A DNA stretch of 64,000 nucleotides, from the NCBI GenBank assembly GCA_046329585.1, contig JAXLUI010000001.1, positions 1,302,001 through 1,366,000 of the forward strand. Direction: 5' to 3'. The translations under genes and the position numbers were made by a program. The stretch comes from DLKC01 sp002478885. GTDB taxonomy: Bacteria; Bacteroidota; Bacteroidia; Chitinophagales; Chitinophagaceae. The notes under the pieces are model-generated. The model searched no databases, was not told where the DNA came from, and was given only the letters and a program-made list of their open reading frames with translations. Positions 1 through 7,688 of the stretch are shown one piece after another; the stretch's first letter is position 1; every line of letters starts with the position of its first letter.

Positions 1-2
1 TG

Positions 3-1214
3 ACGACTGCGGGAGCCCTTGCGCTCGAAGGCAATATTGCAAACACTGATGCGTACATCGTAAAACAATTGCGGGATGCTGGTGCCGTTATCCTTGGCAA
101 GACCAACCTTAGCGAGTGGGCAAACTTCCGATCCTCGAGATCAACAAGCGGATGGAGCAGCAGGGGCGGTCAAACAAAAAACCCAAACATACTCAACAGA
201 AATCCGTGTGGCTCAAGTTCGGGCTCGGGCGCTGCAGTAGCCGCGAATCTTTGCGCGGTTGCAGTGGGAACAGAAACGAACGGATCGGTTATTGCGCCTT
301 CTACTTTTAACGGTCTTGTTGGCATAAAACCTACAGTTGGGTTATTAAGCAGGAGCGGTATTATTCCAATTTCCGCTACGCAGGATACAGCCGGCCCAAT
401 GGCCAGAACAGTGAAAGACGCTGCCATACTCTTGGCAGCACTTGCCGGTGTAGATGCATCAGATGCCGTTACCAGGCAAAGTGAAGGAAAGGCATTGAAG
501 GATTACACAATATCGCTTAGCACAGATGGGCTGAAGGGCAAAAGAATAGGCATTGAAAAATCGCAGTTCGAAGGTCACGAAGCGGTTGTTGCTTTATATA
601 AAATAGCAATTGATGTTTTGAAGCAGCAGGGCGCTGAGGTGATAGAAGTCAGCCTGCTTGAAAAGACAAAAAATTTGGGTGAAGCAGAGTTTAAAGTATT
701 GTTGTATGAATTTAAAGATGGGGTGAATAAATACCTTGCGAATGCAAACGCCAAAGTAAAAAACCTGGCTGATGTTATTGCCTACAATAAAGCAAATGAG
801 GCGAAGGCAATGCCCTATTTTAAACAGGAAACTTTGGAAAGCAGTAATGCTATCGGCGACCTTAGCAGCAAAGAGTATACAGATGCGGTCAAAAAATCAA
901 CGTCGGCGAGAAATATTATCGATGAACTTTTGCAAGAAGATAAGCTGGATGCTATTTGTGGAGTGAGTATGGGCCCCGCCTGTTGCATCGATCTTGTTTG
1001 CGGTGATTATGATACAGGCTTTTATTTTTGTTCCCCCGCGGCAATGGCTGGTTATCCGCATATAACGGTGCCAATGGGCCGTGTGTTTGAACTGCCGGTT
1101 GGTTTTTCGTTTGTGTCTGGCGCATACAGGGAGATGGATATCATTAATTTAGCCTATGCTTATGAACAGGCTACCCGTTGGAGAAAAGCGCCTGCGTTTA
1201 TTGCGACAGTTTAA
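3..1214 (+). CDS. Amidase signature family protein (5' end cut by window)
   Basis: The frame is open from the first bases of the window, so the N-terminus is missing. The visible part starts with TTAGALALEG and continues with the amidase-signature segment CGSSSGSGAAVAAN, which contains the cis-serine of the Ser-cisSer-Lys triad. It is followed by TETNGSVIAPS with the nucleophilic serine and GLVGIKPT. The catalytic lysine would lie upstream of the window edge. Members hydrolyse carboxylic amides; the closest type is the stand-alone amidase with the NLSEWANFRS motif rather than GatA of the tRNA amidotransferase. Without the N-terminus I cannot tell whether there is a signal peptide. No partner gene is visible. 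The family call is secure; the substrate is unknown. Confidence 0.93.
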   Translation, partial: TTAGALALEGNIANTDAYIVKQLRDAGAVILGKTNLSEWANFRSSRSTSGWSSRGGQTKNPNILNRNPCGSSSGSGAAVAANLCAVAVGTETNGSVIAPSTFNGLVGIKPTVGLLSRSGIIPISATQDTAGPMARTVKDAAILLAALAGVDASDAVTRQSEGKALKDYTISLSTDGLKGKRIGIEKSQFEGHEAVVALYKIAIDVLKQQGAEVIEVSLLEKTKNLGEAEFKVLLYEFKDGVNKYLANANAKVKNLADVIAYNKANEAKAMPYFKQETLESSNAIGDLSSKEYTDAVKKSTSARNIIDELLQEDKLDAICGVSMGPACCIDLVCGDYDTGFYFCSPAAMAGYPHITVPMGRVFELPVGFSFVSGAYREMDIINLAYAYEQATRWRKAPAFIATV

Positions 1215-1353
1215 ATAATATTTGTTGAAGCAAGCTTTTATTACTCTTTTAACCAGATAAATTTTCAGTTCTCACATATTTAAACCTATTTGCGCTTAAA
1301 CTTGTTGGCGCTGCAATAATCAATACCATAACAACCAACTGCAATTATTTACA

Positions 1354-2025
1354 ATGTTTAAAACAAAACAACTTCTATGGTGTGCCGTACTGACTATCAT
1401 CATGTCAGCTATTGCATGCAAACCTGAATTAAAAGTCGTCGGCTCATGGCAGAATAAAGAAAAGGTTAGTGGCAGGCCATACGGCAGCGTGTTTATTATG
1501 GTCTTAACTGCAAACCTGGAAACAAGAACCGTTCTCGAGACTGAACTGGCTACAGCGGCCACTGCTCATGGTATAAAAGCAGTGAGAAGTCTTGAAGCGT
1601 TTGGACCCGTTACCGCAAAAGGTGACACCAACGTGTTAAAAGCATTGGTAAAGAAGGTAAAGGAATCGGGATGTAAAACGGTGATGACTGTTGCGCTGGT
1701 CGACTCCAAAAGCGAAACAAAATATCACCCTGCAAGTTCCTCCTTTTACCAACCATACGCTTATCAGCCATATTATGGTAATTATGGCGCCTTCAGCAAT
1801 TATTACGGCTATGCATTCAGTACTGGTTATTATTCGCCCGGGTATTATACCAATAAAAGCACTTATTATATAGAAACCAACTTGTATGAAGTATCAACCG
1901 AAGATCAACTATTTTCTATACAAACCAAGGCAGTAAACCCTGACGACATTAACAAAGCAAGCCATCAATTTACCGTAAAACTTATCGATGAACTGCAAAG
2001 CATGGGTATTTTAAAACCACAATAA
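1354..2025 (+). CDS. Hypothetical lipoprotein with Tyr-rich segment
   Basis: The 223-residue product has a short lysine-containing N-terminus, a hydrophobic stretch and a lipobox (SAIAC, Cys22), so it is probably a lipid-anchored envelope protein. The mature part begins with a strand-like GSW segment and has a helical stretch around residues 60-110. Residues 128-170 are very rich in Tyr, Gly, Pro and Asn. The C-terminal third resembles a small alpha/beta domain ending in a helix (KLIDELQSMGI). I do not recognise a named family with certainty; the layout resembles DUF4136-like lipoproteins of Bacteroidota. It has its own upstream spacer of about 140 bp and is followed 62 bp later by an outer-membrane barrel gene in the same direction. 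Confidence 0.75.
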   Translation: MFKTKQLLWCAVLTIIMSAIACKPELKVVGSWQNKEKVSGRPYGSVFIMVLTANLETRTVLETELATAATAHGIKAVRSLEAFGPVTAKGDTNVLKALVKKVKESGCKTVMTVALVDSKSETKYHPASSSFYQPYAYQPYYGNYGAFSNYYGYAFSTGYYSPGYYTNKSTYYIETNLYEVSTEDQLFSIQTKAVNPDDINKASHQFTVKLIDELQSMGILKPQ

Positions 2026-2038
2026 TTGCTTACACCCG

Positions 2039-2046
2039 TATGTTTG
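2039..2046 (+). promoter_or_regulatory. Candidate Bacteroidota -7 promoter box
   Basis: TATGTTTG matches the TAnnTTTG -7 consensus of the Bacteroidota primary sigma factor. It lies 41 bp before the barrel gene at 2088. No clear -33 TTG partner at the expected spacing. Confidence 0.4.
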
Positions 2047-2087
2047 TAACTTTATTTTTATCCCCCTGTATTTAAAAACTGTTATAG

Positions 2088-2867
2088 ATGAAAAAGAACA
2101 TATCTACAACCCGAAGTGCTGTAATTTTAACCTTATTGTCCATTGTTTTATCCGCCTTTTATAATACCGCCGTTGCGCAGGATAGCAGTTCAAAAAGAGT
2201 AACCGGCAAAGGAATGAACAACATAATCAAATACAATGTAAGCGGCATGCTGCTGTATGATAAGTCCCTTCAATTCGGTTATGAAAGAATCCTGAATTCA
2301 AAACATAGCTTTAGTGTTTTTGGTGGAGTCGCCCACTTCCCAACATTACTTGCTGTACCGGCTTTAAGCGCTGTTACTACGAGCAGCAGAGGAGGTTTTA
2401 CACTGGGAGCTGACTACCGATTCTACCTTCAAAAAGAAAATAAATATGAAGCGCCACACGGAATATACTTAGCCCCGTTTATAGCGAACTATAATTTCAA
2501 AACCGACCGCACTGCAACGTTCACCGATACCGAAGGCGAATCATCCCCTATTAACCTTACTACAAAAAGCAACTTCTTAAACATCGGTTGCCAGTTAGGG
2601 TACCAATTCGTTATGAAGAAACACTTTGTTGTCGACGTTGTAATGTTTGGGCCGGCGCTTACTTCGTACAAGTTTTCCGCCGCAGTTGATGGTCAGCTTA
2701 CAGACGCTCAAAAAGAAAAATTAAATGGTGAAGTTATCGGTCAGCTTATCGACAGGATGCCCCTGCTCAATGACCTGATAGATGCAGGATCTGCCTCAAA
2801 GAGCGGTGTTGAATCGTTCTGGTCTGCCGGTTTCCGATATAACATCAGTATTGGCTACCGGTTCTGA
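2088..2867 (+). CDS. Outer-membrane beta-barrel protein
   Basis: The 259-residue product has an N-terminal signal peptide ending near AVAQ (residues 1-30). After it come alternating hydrophobic/polar strands typical of a small outer-membrane barrel: LQFGYERIL, HSFSVFGGV, GFTLGADYRFYL, GIYLAPFIANYNF, FLNIGCQLGYQF. The C-terminal strand ends in aromatic Phe (NISIGYRF), the usual barrel insertion signal. The pattern resembles DUF3575-type proteins of Bacteroidota. The residue 200-240 loop (EKLNGEVIGQLIDRMPLL) is probably an extracellular or periplasmic helix. No enzymatic motif is visible, so only location and fold can be inferred. Confidence 0.8.
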   Translation: MKKNISTTRSAVILTLLSIVLSAFYNTAVAQDSSSKRVTGKGMNNIIKYNVSGMLLYDKSLQFGYERILNSKHSFSVFGGVAHFPTLLAVPALSAVTTSSRGGFTLGADYRFYLQKENKYEAPHGIYLAPFIANYNFKTDRTATFTDTEGESSPINLTTKSNFLNIGCQLGYQFVMKKHFVVDVVMFGPALTSYKFSAAVDGQLTDAQKEKLNGEVIGQLIDRMPLLNDLIDAGSASKSGVESFWSAGFRYNISIGYRF

Positions 2868-2957
2868 TATCTATTATGATCTCACATACGCACTGAAATA
2901 GCCAGGATAGTATGGTTGCAATCGAAGGACTTCTACAAAATATGTTATCAAAAAATA

Positions 2958-2965
2958 TAACTTTG
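2958..2965 (+). promoter_or_regulatory. Candidate Bacteroidota -7 promoter box
   Basis: TAACTTTG matches TAnnTTTG, 50 bp before the barrel gene at 3016. No convincing -33 element. Confidence 0.4.
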
Positions 2966-3015
2966 CCCGCTTATATAACACTCGAAACAATAATTCATCA
3001 CTTAAAAAAGAGTTT

Positions 3016-3675
3016 ATGAAACGCCTTTATATCACGGCTACGCTACTATTAATCGTTGCTGCAAATTCTTTTGCACAGCAAACAAGATTAAATCTTTATG
3101 GCAACTATGCATTCGACGACAAAGTGGATTCATATTACAGTAATACTTCTTACTTCAGTGGCAAAATAAAAGGTGGTTTTTTATGGGGTGCCGGCCTTGA
3201 GTTCAGGTTGCAGCATGATTACGGTCTTGAGTTATCTTATCACCGTATGGATACCAAAGCACCCACAGAATATTATAGCAATGGCATAAAAAATACCAAT
3301 TTTGATGTTGCGCTCAATTACATCATGATCGGTGGAGTGAGGGCTGTTCATACCGGCACAAAAGCGGAACCTTATGGCGGTATGTCAATCGGCGTAGATG
3401 TTATCGATGTAAAAAATCCCGATAACAACACATCACAAAGTGCCACTAAATTTGCATGGGGTTTGAAAGGCGGGGTAAACGTTTGGGCTTCTGACAAAGT
3501 TGGTCTTAAGTTCCAGGCGCAATTACTTTCTTCTGTTCAAAGCGCAGGCGGTGGGCTCTATTTTGGAACCGGCGGTGCTGGTGCAGGAATATCTACCTAT
3601 TCTTCAATGCTTCAATTTGTACTTGGAGGCGGACTTACATTTAAGTTTGGCGGTGCACACGCTGCTCATAAATAG
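3016..3675 (+). CDS. Outer-membrane beta-barrel protein
   Basis: The 219-residue product starts with a clear signal peptide (MKRLYITATLLLIVAANSFAQ). The mature protein is a run of amphipathic strands (GGFLWGAGLEFRLQ, YGLELSYHRM, FDVALNYIMIGGVRAV, FAWGLKGGVNVWAS, VGLKFQAQL, LQFVLGGGLTFKFGG), as in the OmpW/outer-membrane-protein beta-barrel superfamily. A short His/Ala tail follows the last strand, which is slightly unusual since barrels mostly end on an aromatic residue. It is followed directly by an intrinsic terminator, so it ends its transcription unit. No function can be assigned beyond an outer-membrane location. Confidence 0.82.
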   Translation: MKRLYITATLLLIVAANSFAQQTRLNLYGNYAFDDKVDSYYSNTSYFSGKIKGGFLWGAGLEFRLQHDYGLELSYHRMDTKAPTEYYSNGIKNTNFDVALNYIMIGGVRAVHTGTKAEPYGGMSIGVDVIDVKNPDNNTSQSATKFAWGLKGGVNVWASDKVGLKFQAQLLSSVQSAGGGLYFGTGGAGAGISTYSSMLQFVLGGGLTFKFGGAHAAHK

Positions 3676-3696
3676 TAATTGCTCAATATAATTATG

Positions 3697-3728
3697 AAAG
3701 CCCGGTTTAAAACCGGGCTTTTTTTATT
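3697..3728 (+). terminator. Rho-independent terminator after the barrel gene
   Basis: Stem AAAGCCCGGTT / AACCGGGCTTT with a 3-nt loop is followed by a run of Ts, 21 bp after the stop at 3675. Confidence 0.9.
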
Positions 3729-3749
3729 TCAACTTGTAAGTGTTTATGA

Positions 3750-3798
3750 CCCGGGCTAATGTGCAAGCATTTAACATCGTTGCGTCGCACTCTTGTAC
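3750..3798 (+). repeat. Dispersed palindromic element, left-type arm (site 1)
   Basis: Outer CCCGGGCT at 3750 and full core TTGCGTCGCACTCTTGTAC at 3780..3798. No right arm follows. It lies between the barrel gene terminator and the tRNA pair. Confidence 0.85.
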
Positions 3799-3918
3799 TG
3801 CAATACATAACGCGGCAAAAACAGTTTGGTCGATAGACAGCAAACAACAGCGATAATTTGCAGCCTCCAAATAAATGACAAAAAAAATGCAACCTCAAAA
3901 GAGATTGCATTTGGCAAG

Positions 3919-3992
3919 TCGGGAAGACAGGATTCGAACCTGCGACCCCCTGGTCCCAAACCAGGTGCGCTACCGGCCTGCGCTACTTCCCG
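3919..3992 (-). tRNA. tRNA-Pro (anticodon TGG)
   Basis: Read on the minus strand the 74-nt gene folds as a cloverleaf. Acceptor arms CGGGAAG and CTTCCCG pair over 7 bp, the anticodon stem CCTGG/CCAGG encloses loop TTTGGGA with anticodon TGG (decodes CCA/CCN), and the T arm contains GTTCGAATC. CCA is not encoded. It lies 17 bp from the tRNA-Ser gene in the same orientation, so the two are probably one transcript. Confidence 0.97.
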
Positions 3993-4009
3993 ATCTTTGG
4001 TAAATGTGG

Positions 4010-4101
4010 TGGCGGTGAGGGAGGGATTCGAACCCTCGGTACAGTTTAACCCGTACGGCAGTTTAGCAAACTGCTGATTTCAGCCACTCATCCACCTCAC
4101 C
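4010..4101 (-). tRNA. tRNA-Ser (anticodon GCT), CCA encoded
   Basis: On the minus strand, acceptor arms GGTGAGG and CCTCACC pair over 7 bp. The anticodon loop TTGCTAA carries GCT (Ser, AGC/AGT). The long variable arm typical of class II tRNAs is present, as is GGTTCGAATCC in the T arm. The 3' CCA is encoded at 4012..4010, unlike in the neighbouring tRNA-Pro. Confidence 0.97.
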
Positions 4102-4269
4102 GTCTGAATAAGCTTCCTTATTCGGGGTTGCAAAAATAGGTAGCCTGTTGGAATTGCCAAAAATAAAATCCCGTTTATGCAGAATTGATCAAACTATTTA
4201 TTGCCGCCATGTTTGTTGCAGTTAAACGGAGCGTCGCAAGTAAAGCCAGGACAGGGTTTTAGCCGATGA

Positions 4270-4309
4270 CAAAAAAAATCCCAAAAAACAATTTAGATTT
4301 TTGGGGATT
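4270..4309 (-). terminator. Terminator of dnaA
   Basis: On the minus strand, AATCCCC-type and GGGATT arms (4297-4309 and 4277-4288) pair with one bulge and are followed by eight Ts. It lies about 30 bp after the dnaA stop. A related stem occurs in the dnaA leader (5817..5863). Confidence 0.8.
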
Positions 4310-4338
4310 CAAAATATAATCAGCTGTTGGTCTAACAT

Positions 4339-5769
4339 TTACATTGCTGCCAACTGTACCTTTTGAGTGAGTTCCATTACATTCTCGCGGAACAGGCTAT
4401 CTGTGTCCATAAGATCTTTCACCGTTTGACAACTATGGATCACTGTTGTATGGTCTCTGCCGCCAAAATGTTCGCCGATCGTTTTCAGCGAGTTTTTGGT
4501 AAAGGCCTTGGCGAGGTACATCGTAATCTGTCTTGCCTGAACTATTTCGCGTTTGCGGGTTTTCTGCAATAATTTTTCGTAGGGCACATCAAAATATTCG
4601 CAAACCATTTTCTGAATGGCGTCAATAGTGATCTCTTTGCTGCTTGTTTTTACAAAATTGCGCAACACTTTTTTAGCCAACTCCAGATCGATTTCTCTTT
4701 TGTTAAGAGAAGACTGTGCGAGTAATGAAATTAGTGCACCTTCCAGTTCGCGAACATTCGTGTTAATATTGTATGCTACGTATTTCACTACTTCTTTCGG
4801 CATATCGAGCCCGTCGTTCTTCATCTTTCTTTCGAGTATCTCTATGCGGGTTTCATAATCCGGAATCTGAAGATCGGCGCTTAATCCCCAACGAAAACGG
4901 CTAAGTAATCTTTCCTGCATGCCGTCAAGATCTTTTGGCGGTTTATCAGATGTTAACACCAACTGTTTACCGCTTTGGTGCAGGTGATTGAAAATCGCGA
5001 AGAATGCATCCTGGCTTTTTTCGGCACGTGCGAAAAACTGAACGTCATCTATTATCAATACATCAATTAATTGATAGAAATGTATGAAGTCATTAATGGC
5101 ATTGTTGCGGCTATGATCCTGGAACTGGTTAATAAATTTTTCACTGCTTACATATAACACAACTTTGCCGGGATGGGAGCGCTTTACCTCGTTGCCTATT
5201 GCCTGTGCAAGATGTGTTTTACCCAAACCTACGCCCCCATAAATAACTAATGGGTTAAACGAATTGGCACCTGGCTTTTCAGCAACAGTTTTACCAGCCC
5301 TACGGGCTACGCGGTTACAATCTCCTTCAATAAAAGTGTCGAAAGTATAGCTGTGATTTAACTGTGGGTCGATCTGCATTTTTTTGAGACCGGGAATCAC
5401 AAACGGATTTTTTACTGGGCTATTTATGATTAATGGAAAATCCATCTCATTATTATTATACATTTTCATGTTGCCGGCGGGTACGTCCATAGAGCCGTTA
5501 CGTCCATTATTTCCACTATCAACCATTATACGGTATTCCAGCCTTGCATCTTTACCTAATTCTCTCTTCAAAGTTTTTGCAAGCAGGTTAACATAGTGTT
5601 CTTCAAGGTACTCAAAAAAGAATTGACTTGGCACCTGAATCATTAAAACATTTCCTTTTAACTCTACTGCCTTAATCGGTTCGAACCAGGTTTTGTACGG
5701 CTGCCAGTCTACTATATCTTTTATAATCTTCAAACAATTACTCCATATCGATTCGGCAGTTTTGGTCAT
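4339..5769 (-). CDS. dnaA: Chromosomal replication initiator protein DnaA
   Basis: DnaA binds DnaA boxes at oriC and melts the origin to load the replicative helicase. The 476-residue protein shows all four domains. The N-terminal domain begins TKTAESIWSNCLKII, followed by a variable linker (about 90-130). The AAA+ module has Walker A GGVGLGKTH, Walker B LIIDDVQFF and sensor motif LTSD. The C-terminal box-binding domain has the signature GGRDHTTVIHS. The frame extends three codons further upstream to a TTG, but the ATG at 5769 gives the usual MTKTAESIW start. The gene is monocistronic, runs toward the tRNA pair and ends at a terminator. Length is normal for the family. Confidence 0.98.
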   Translation of the reverse strand: MTKTAESIWSNCLKIIKDIVDWQPYKTWFEPIKAVELKGNVLMIQVPSQFFFEYLEEHYVNLLAKTLKRELGKDARLEYRIMVDSGNNGRNGSMDVPAGNMKMYNNNEMDFPLIINSPVKNPFVIPGLKKMQIDPQLNHSYTFDTFIEGDCNRVARRAGKTVAEKPGANSFNPLVIYGGVGLGKTHLAQAIGNEVKRSHPGKVVLYVSSEKFINQFQDHSRNNAINDFIHFYQLIDVLIIDDVQFFARAEKSQDAFFAIFNHLHQSGKQLVLTSDKPPKDLDGMQERLLSRFRWGLSADLQIPDYETRIEILERKMKNDGLDMPKEVVKYVAYNINTNVRELEGALISLLAQSSLNKREIDLELAKKVLRNFVKTSSKEITIDAIQKMVCEYFDVPYEKLLQKTRKREIVQARQITMYLAKAFTKNSLKTIGEHFGGRDHTTVIHSCQTVKDLMDTDSLFRENVMELTQKVQLAAM

Positions 5770-5816
5770 AACAATCAAAAGAATTTATAAGAATAAAAAT
5801 TGGAATCGGGAAAAAA

Positions 5817-5863
5817 ATCCCAAAAAATCTGTTTTGCTTTTTGCAAAAAAAATTTTTTGGGAT
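5817..5863 (-). promoter_or_regulatory. Inverted repeat in the dnaA leader
   Basis: A perfect 12-bp inverted repeat, ATCCCAAAAAAT / ATTTTTTGGGAT, encloses a 23-nt loop and lies 48-94 bp upstream of the dnaA start codon. The same ATCCCAAAAA word forms the terminator behind dnaA. It could be a transcription attenuator or a protein-binding dyad; the role is inferred only from position. Confidence 0.55.
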
Positions 5864-6353
5864 GCAGGACGAATATCAATCTTTTATGTTGAAAAAAAAA
5901 TTTTAAAATTGACAGAAAGTTACTCCAATCAGACATTTTACACTCTTGAAAATTCTACCCGAAAATGAAATTAAATGTATATTAAAAAAAGCGGGGCGGC
6001 CTGCTCCATTTTGTGTTGATTCACAATAAAATCTCTATATCATTCTGCATTATATGACAACTCAAAAAAAAGTAGTCACTTCAAAAAAAAATGTCGAAAA
6101 GCGCGAGTCATGTTAATAAAAACTCTTTCTGTTTAAACTTACATACGCAATTCTTATACTTTTTACGCTGAAATATTTTAAAACGCATTATATTCTATAA
6201 GACTCCCACTTTTATCGGCCGGCATTGTTAACTAACAATAAAAAAAACATTCAGTCCTCATCGTTTCTTCCGCTGAAACCCTTTGCCATAAAGGTTTACA
6301 GAAGTTTATATATTTTTAGTAGAATAAAATCTACAATAAAATTTGTTTTAGGC

Positions 6354-6361
6354 TACATTTG
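6354..6361 (+). promoter_or_regulatory. Candidate Bacteroidota -7 promoter box
   Basis: TACATTTG matches TAnnTTTG, 15 bp before the ATG at 6377 of the DUF3127 gene. Confidence 0.45.
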
Positions 6362-6376
6362 GCGCAAATTTTTCTT

Positions 6377-6754
6377 ATGGCGTTTGAAATTACCGGTAAG
6401 CTTATTATGAGGTCTGATACCATGCAAAAATCTGCAACTTTCAAAACGAGAGAATTCGTTATCGAAAAAACAGAAGATATTGGCGGACGTATAATCACCA
6501 ACTTCATAAAATTTCAGTGTGTACAAGACAGAACTACGATGCTCGACCGATTCAATATTGGCGATGAAGTAAAAATCTCTTTTAATATAAAAGGTACAAA
6601 ATGGGTAAAAGACGGAAGGGAAAATTACATCACAAATCTTGATGCATGGCGAATGGAAAGCGTCAAACTCTCGCAGGATAATTATTCGTCAAATAATGAC
6701 AATTTTTCTCCACCGGCATTTACCGACAATGCCAGCGATGACCTGCCATTTTAA
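6377..6754 (+). CDS. DUF3127 family OB-fold-like protein with SSB-like acidic tip
   Basis: The 125-residue protein begins MAFEITGKLI and carries the DUF3127 pattern: a short beta-rich domain with TREFVIEKT, a ...DRFNIGDEVKISFNIKG segment, then NYITNLDAWRMES (residues 5-100). The family is small, nearly restricted to Bacteroidota and predicted to have an OB fold. The C-terminus is a disordered Asn/Ser-rich tail ending DDLPF, much like the acidic tip by which single-stranded-DNA-binding protein recruits partners. A TTG start six codons upstream is possible, but the ATG fits the family better. It is divergent from dnaA. A role with nucleic acids is plausible but inferred from fold and tail only. 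Confidence 0.8.
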   Translation: MAFEITGKLIMRSDTMQKSATFKTREFVIEKTEDIGGRIITNFIKFQCVQDRTTMLDRFNIGDEVKISFNIKGTKWVKDGRENYITNLDAWRMESVKLSQDNYSSNNDNFSPPAFTDNASDDLPF

Positions 6755-6847
6755 AAAACTGCGCAATTTCTCAGCCGGGGTAAACTTTTTGTCTGTACCT
6801 TTAAACTGATAGTAATCCAATTATCTTCAATATCCAAACAGACAGAC

Positions 6848-7417
6848 ATGAGAAACTGGTATTTTCTCTTTTTTATCTTATTAATATCATCCCGCGCATT
6901 TTCACAAATAGAAACACTTTCAGATGCTGAACTCGGCTTCAGTGGCGAAGTGGCCGTTCCCGCTAAGGAACTTGCAGCAAGTAACAAAACAGGTTTTGGA
7001 GGGTCAGCAAAATTTGCCTACAATTTTACCGATAAAAATTTCGCACTCACGTTTCAGTCAGGCATCATCGTTTTCAACGGAAAACAACCTGATTCACTCA
7101 ACTCCATGCCAAATCTGTTAAAGGAGACTTACCCCATATACAATATGGTGCCTGTAAAGCTTGGCGCAAGGGTTACTTTTGGTCCGGGTATCTATGCCGA
7201 ACCACAGATAGGAACAACGTTTGTTTTTACGTCCGGCCATTTTGGCGAGTCCGTTTTTTATGCGGCTTTCACCTACGCATTCAATGTTGGCTACCATACC
7301 CTGCCCGGGCTTGATATTGGAATTCGTTACGAATCGATTTCCGCCGCTCCGAACTTGTCATTCATCGGCCTCAGATGCGGCTATACGTTTACATTCCGGC
7401 GACAAGATATTTATTAA
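6848..7417 (+). CDS. Outer-membrane beta-barrel protein, hypothetical
   Basis: The 189-residue product has a signal peptide (MRNWYFLFFILLISSRAFSQ). Its strands alternate in barrel fashion: GFGGSAKFAYNFTD, NFALTFQSGIIVF, VPVKLGARVTFG, IYAEPQIGTTFVF, SVFYAAFTYAFNVGYHT, LDIGIRYESI. The end is FIGLRCGYTFTFRR. It probably spans the outer membrane with about eight strands. No motif assigns a function. It is followed by an intrinsic terminator and a repeat arm, so it is likely a single-gene unit. Confidence 0.78.
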   Translation: MRNWYFLFFILLISSRAFSQIETLSDAELGFSGEVAVPAKELAASNKTGFGGSAKFAYNFTDKNFALTFQSGIIVFNGKQPDSLNSMPNLLKETYPIYNMVPVKLGARVTFGPGIYAEPQIGTTFVFTSGHFGESVFYAAFTYAFNVGYHTLPGLDIGIRYESISAAPNLSFIGLRCGYTFTFRRQDIY

Positions 7418-7442
7418 TGTAAAACGGCTAATATATTCAAGG

Positions 7443-7464
7443 CCCGCTTTCTTTGCGGGTTTTT
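7443..7464 (+). terminator. Rho-independent terminator
   Basis: Stem CCCGC / GCGGG with a 7-nt loop followed by five Ts, 26 bp after the barrel gene stop at 7417. Confidence 0.75.
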
Positions 7465-7470
7465 ATATTA

Positions 7471-7523
7471 TGTTCCCGGCTTTTGATTTTCATGGCATCG
7501 CCTCTTGCGTCGCACTCTTCAAC
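7471..7523 (+). repeat. Dispersed palindromic element, left-type arm (site 2)
   Basis: Well-preserved outer half (TTCCCGGCTTTTG then ATGGCATCGCCTC) leading into core TTGCGTCGCACTCTTCAAC at 7505..7523. The inner end is the CTTCAAC variant rather than CTTGTAC. No right arm follows. Confidence 0.85.
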
Positions 7524-7668
7524 TTTTACAATCTTAATCGCCGGTAAGGCACAGGAAGTTCTCCCGGCGAAGGCTGTTTTCTGCTTTCCAACTTTAATCG
7601 GGGAATTAGACAGTCATTTACACAACAACTGTAATTCGATATTATTTCTATTTTTTGCCAAAACCGGT

Positions 7669-7676
7669 TAGGTTTG
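7669..7676 (+). promoter_or_regulatory. Candidate Bacteroidota -7 promoter box
   Basis: TAGGTTTG matches TAnnTTTG, 12 bp before the ATG at 7689. Confidence 0.45.
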
Positions 7677-7688
7677 CTCAACTGAATC

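Larger units (their letters stand above)
5770..6376. other. AT-rich gene-free region upstream of dnaA
   Basis: About 600 bp between the divergent dnaA and DUF3127 genes hold no credible ORF. The region is very AT-rich, with several runs of 7-9 A or T, the leader inverted repeat, and a dyad TTGTG(N6)CACAA at 6011..6026. Only one DnaA-box-like word is seen (TGATTCACA, 6017..6025, one mismatch to TTATNCACA), which is not enough to call an origin. It must hold the promoters of both flanking genes. Confidence 0.6.

Noticed and set aside
3826..4077. Open frame on the plus strand across both tRNA genes (contains RQDSNLRPPGPKPGALP)
   Set aside because: It is the well-known spurious translation of the complement of tRNA genes, not a protein.
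5770..6376. Replication origin upstream of dnaA
   Set aside because: Only one near-match DnaA box and no cluster; recorded as a finding to check instead of a feature.
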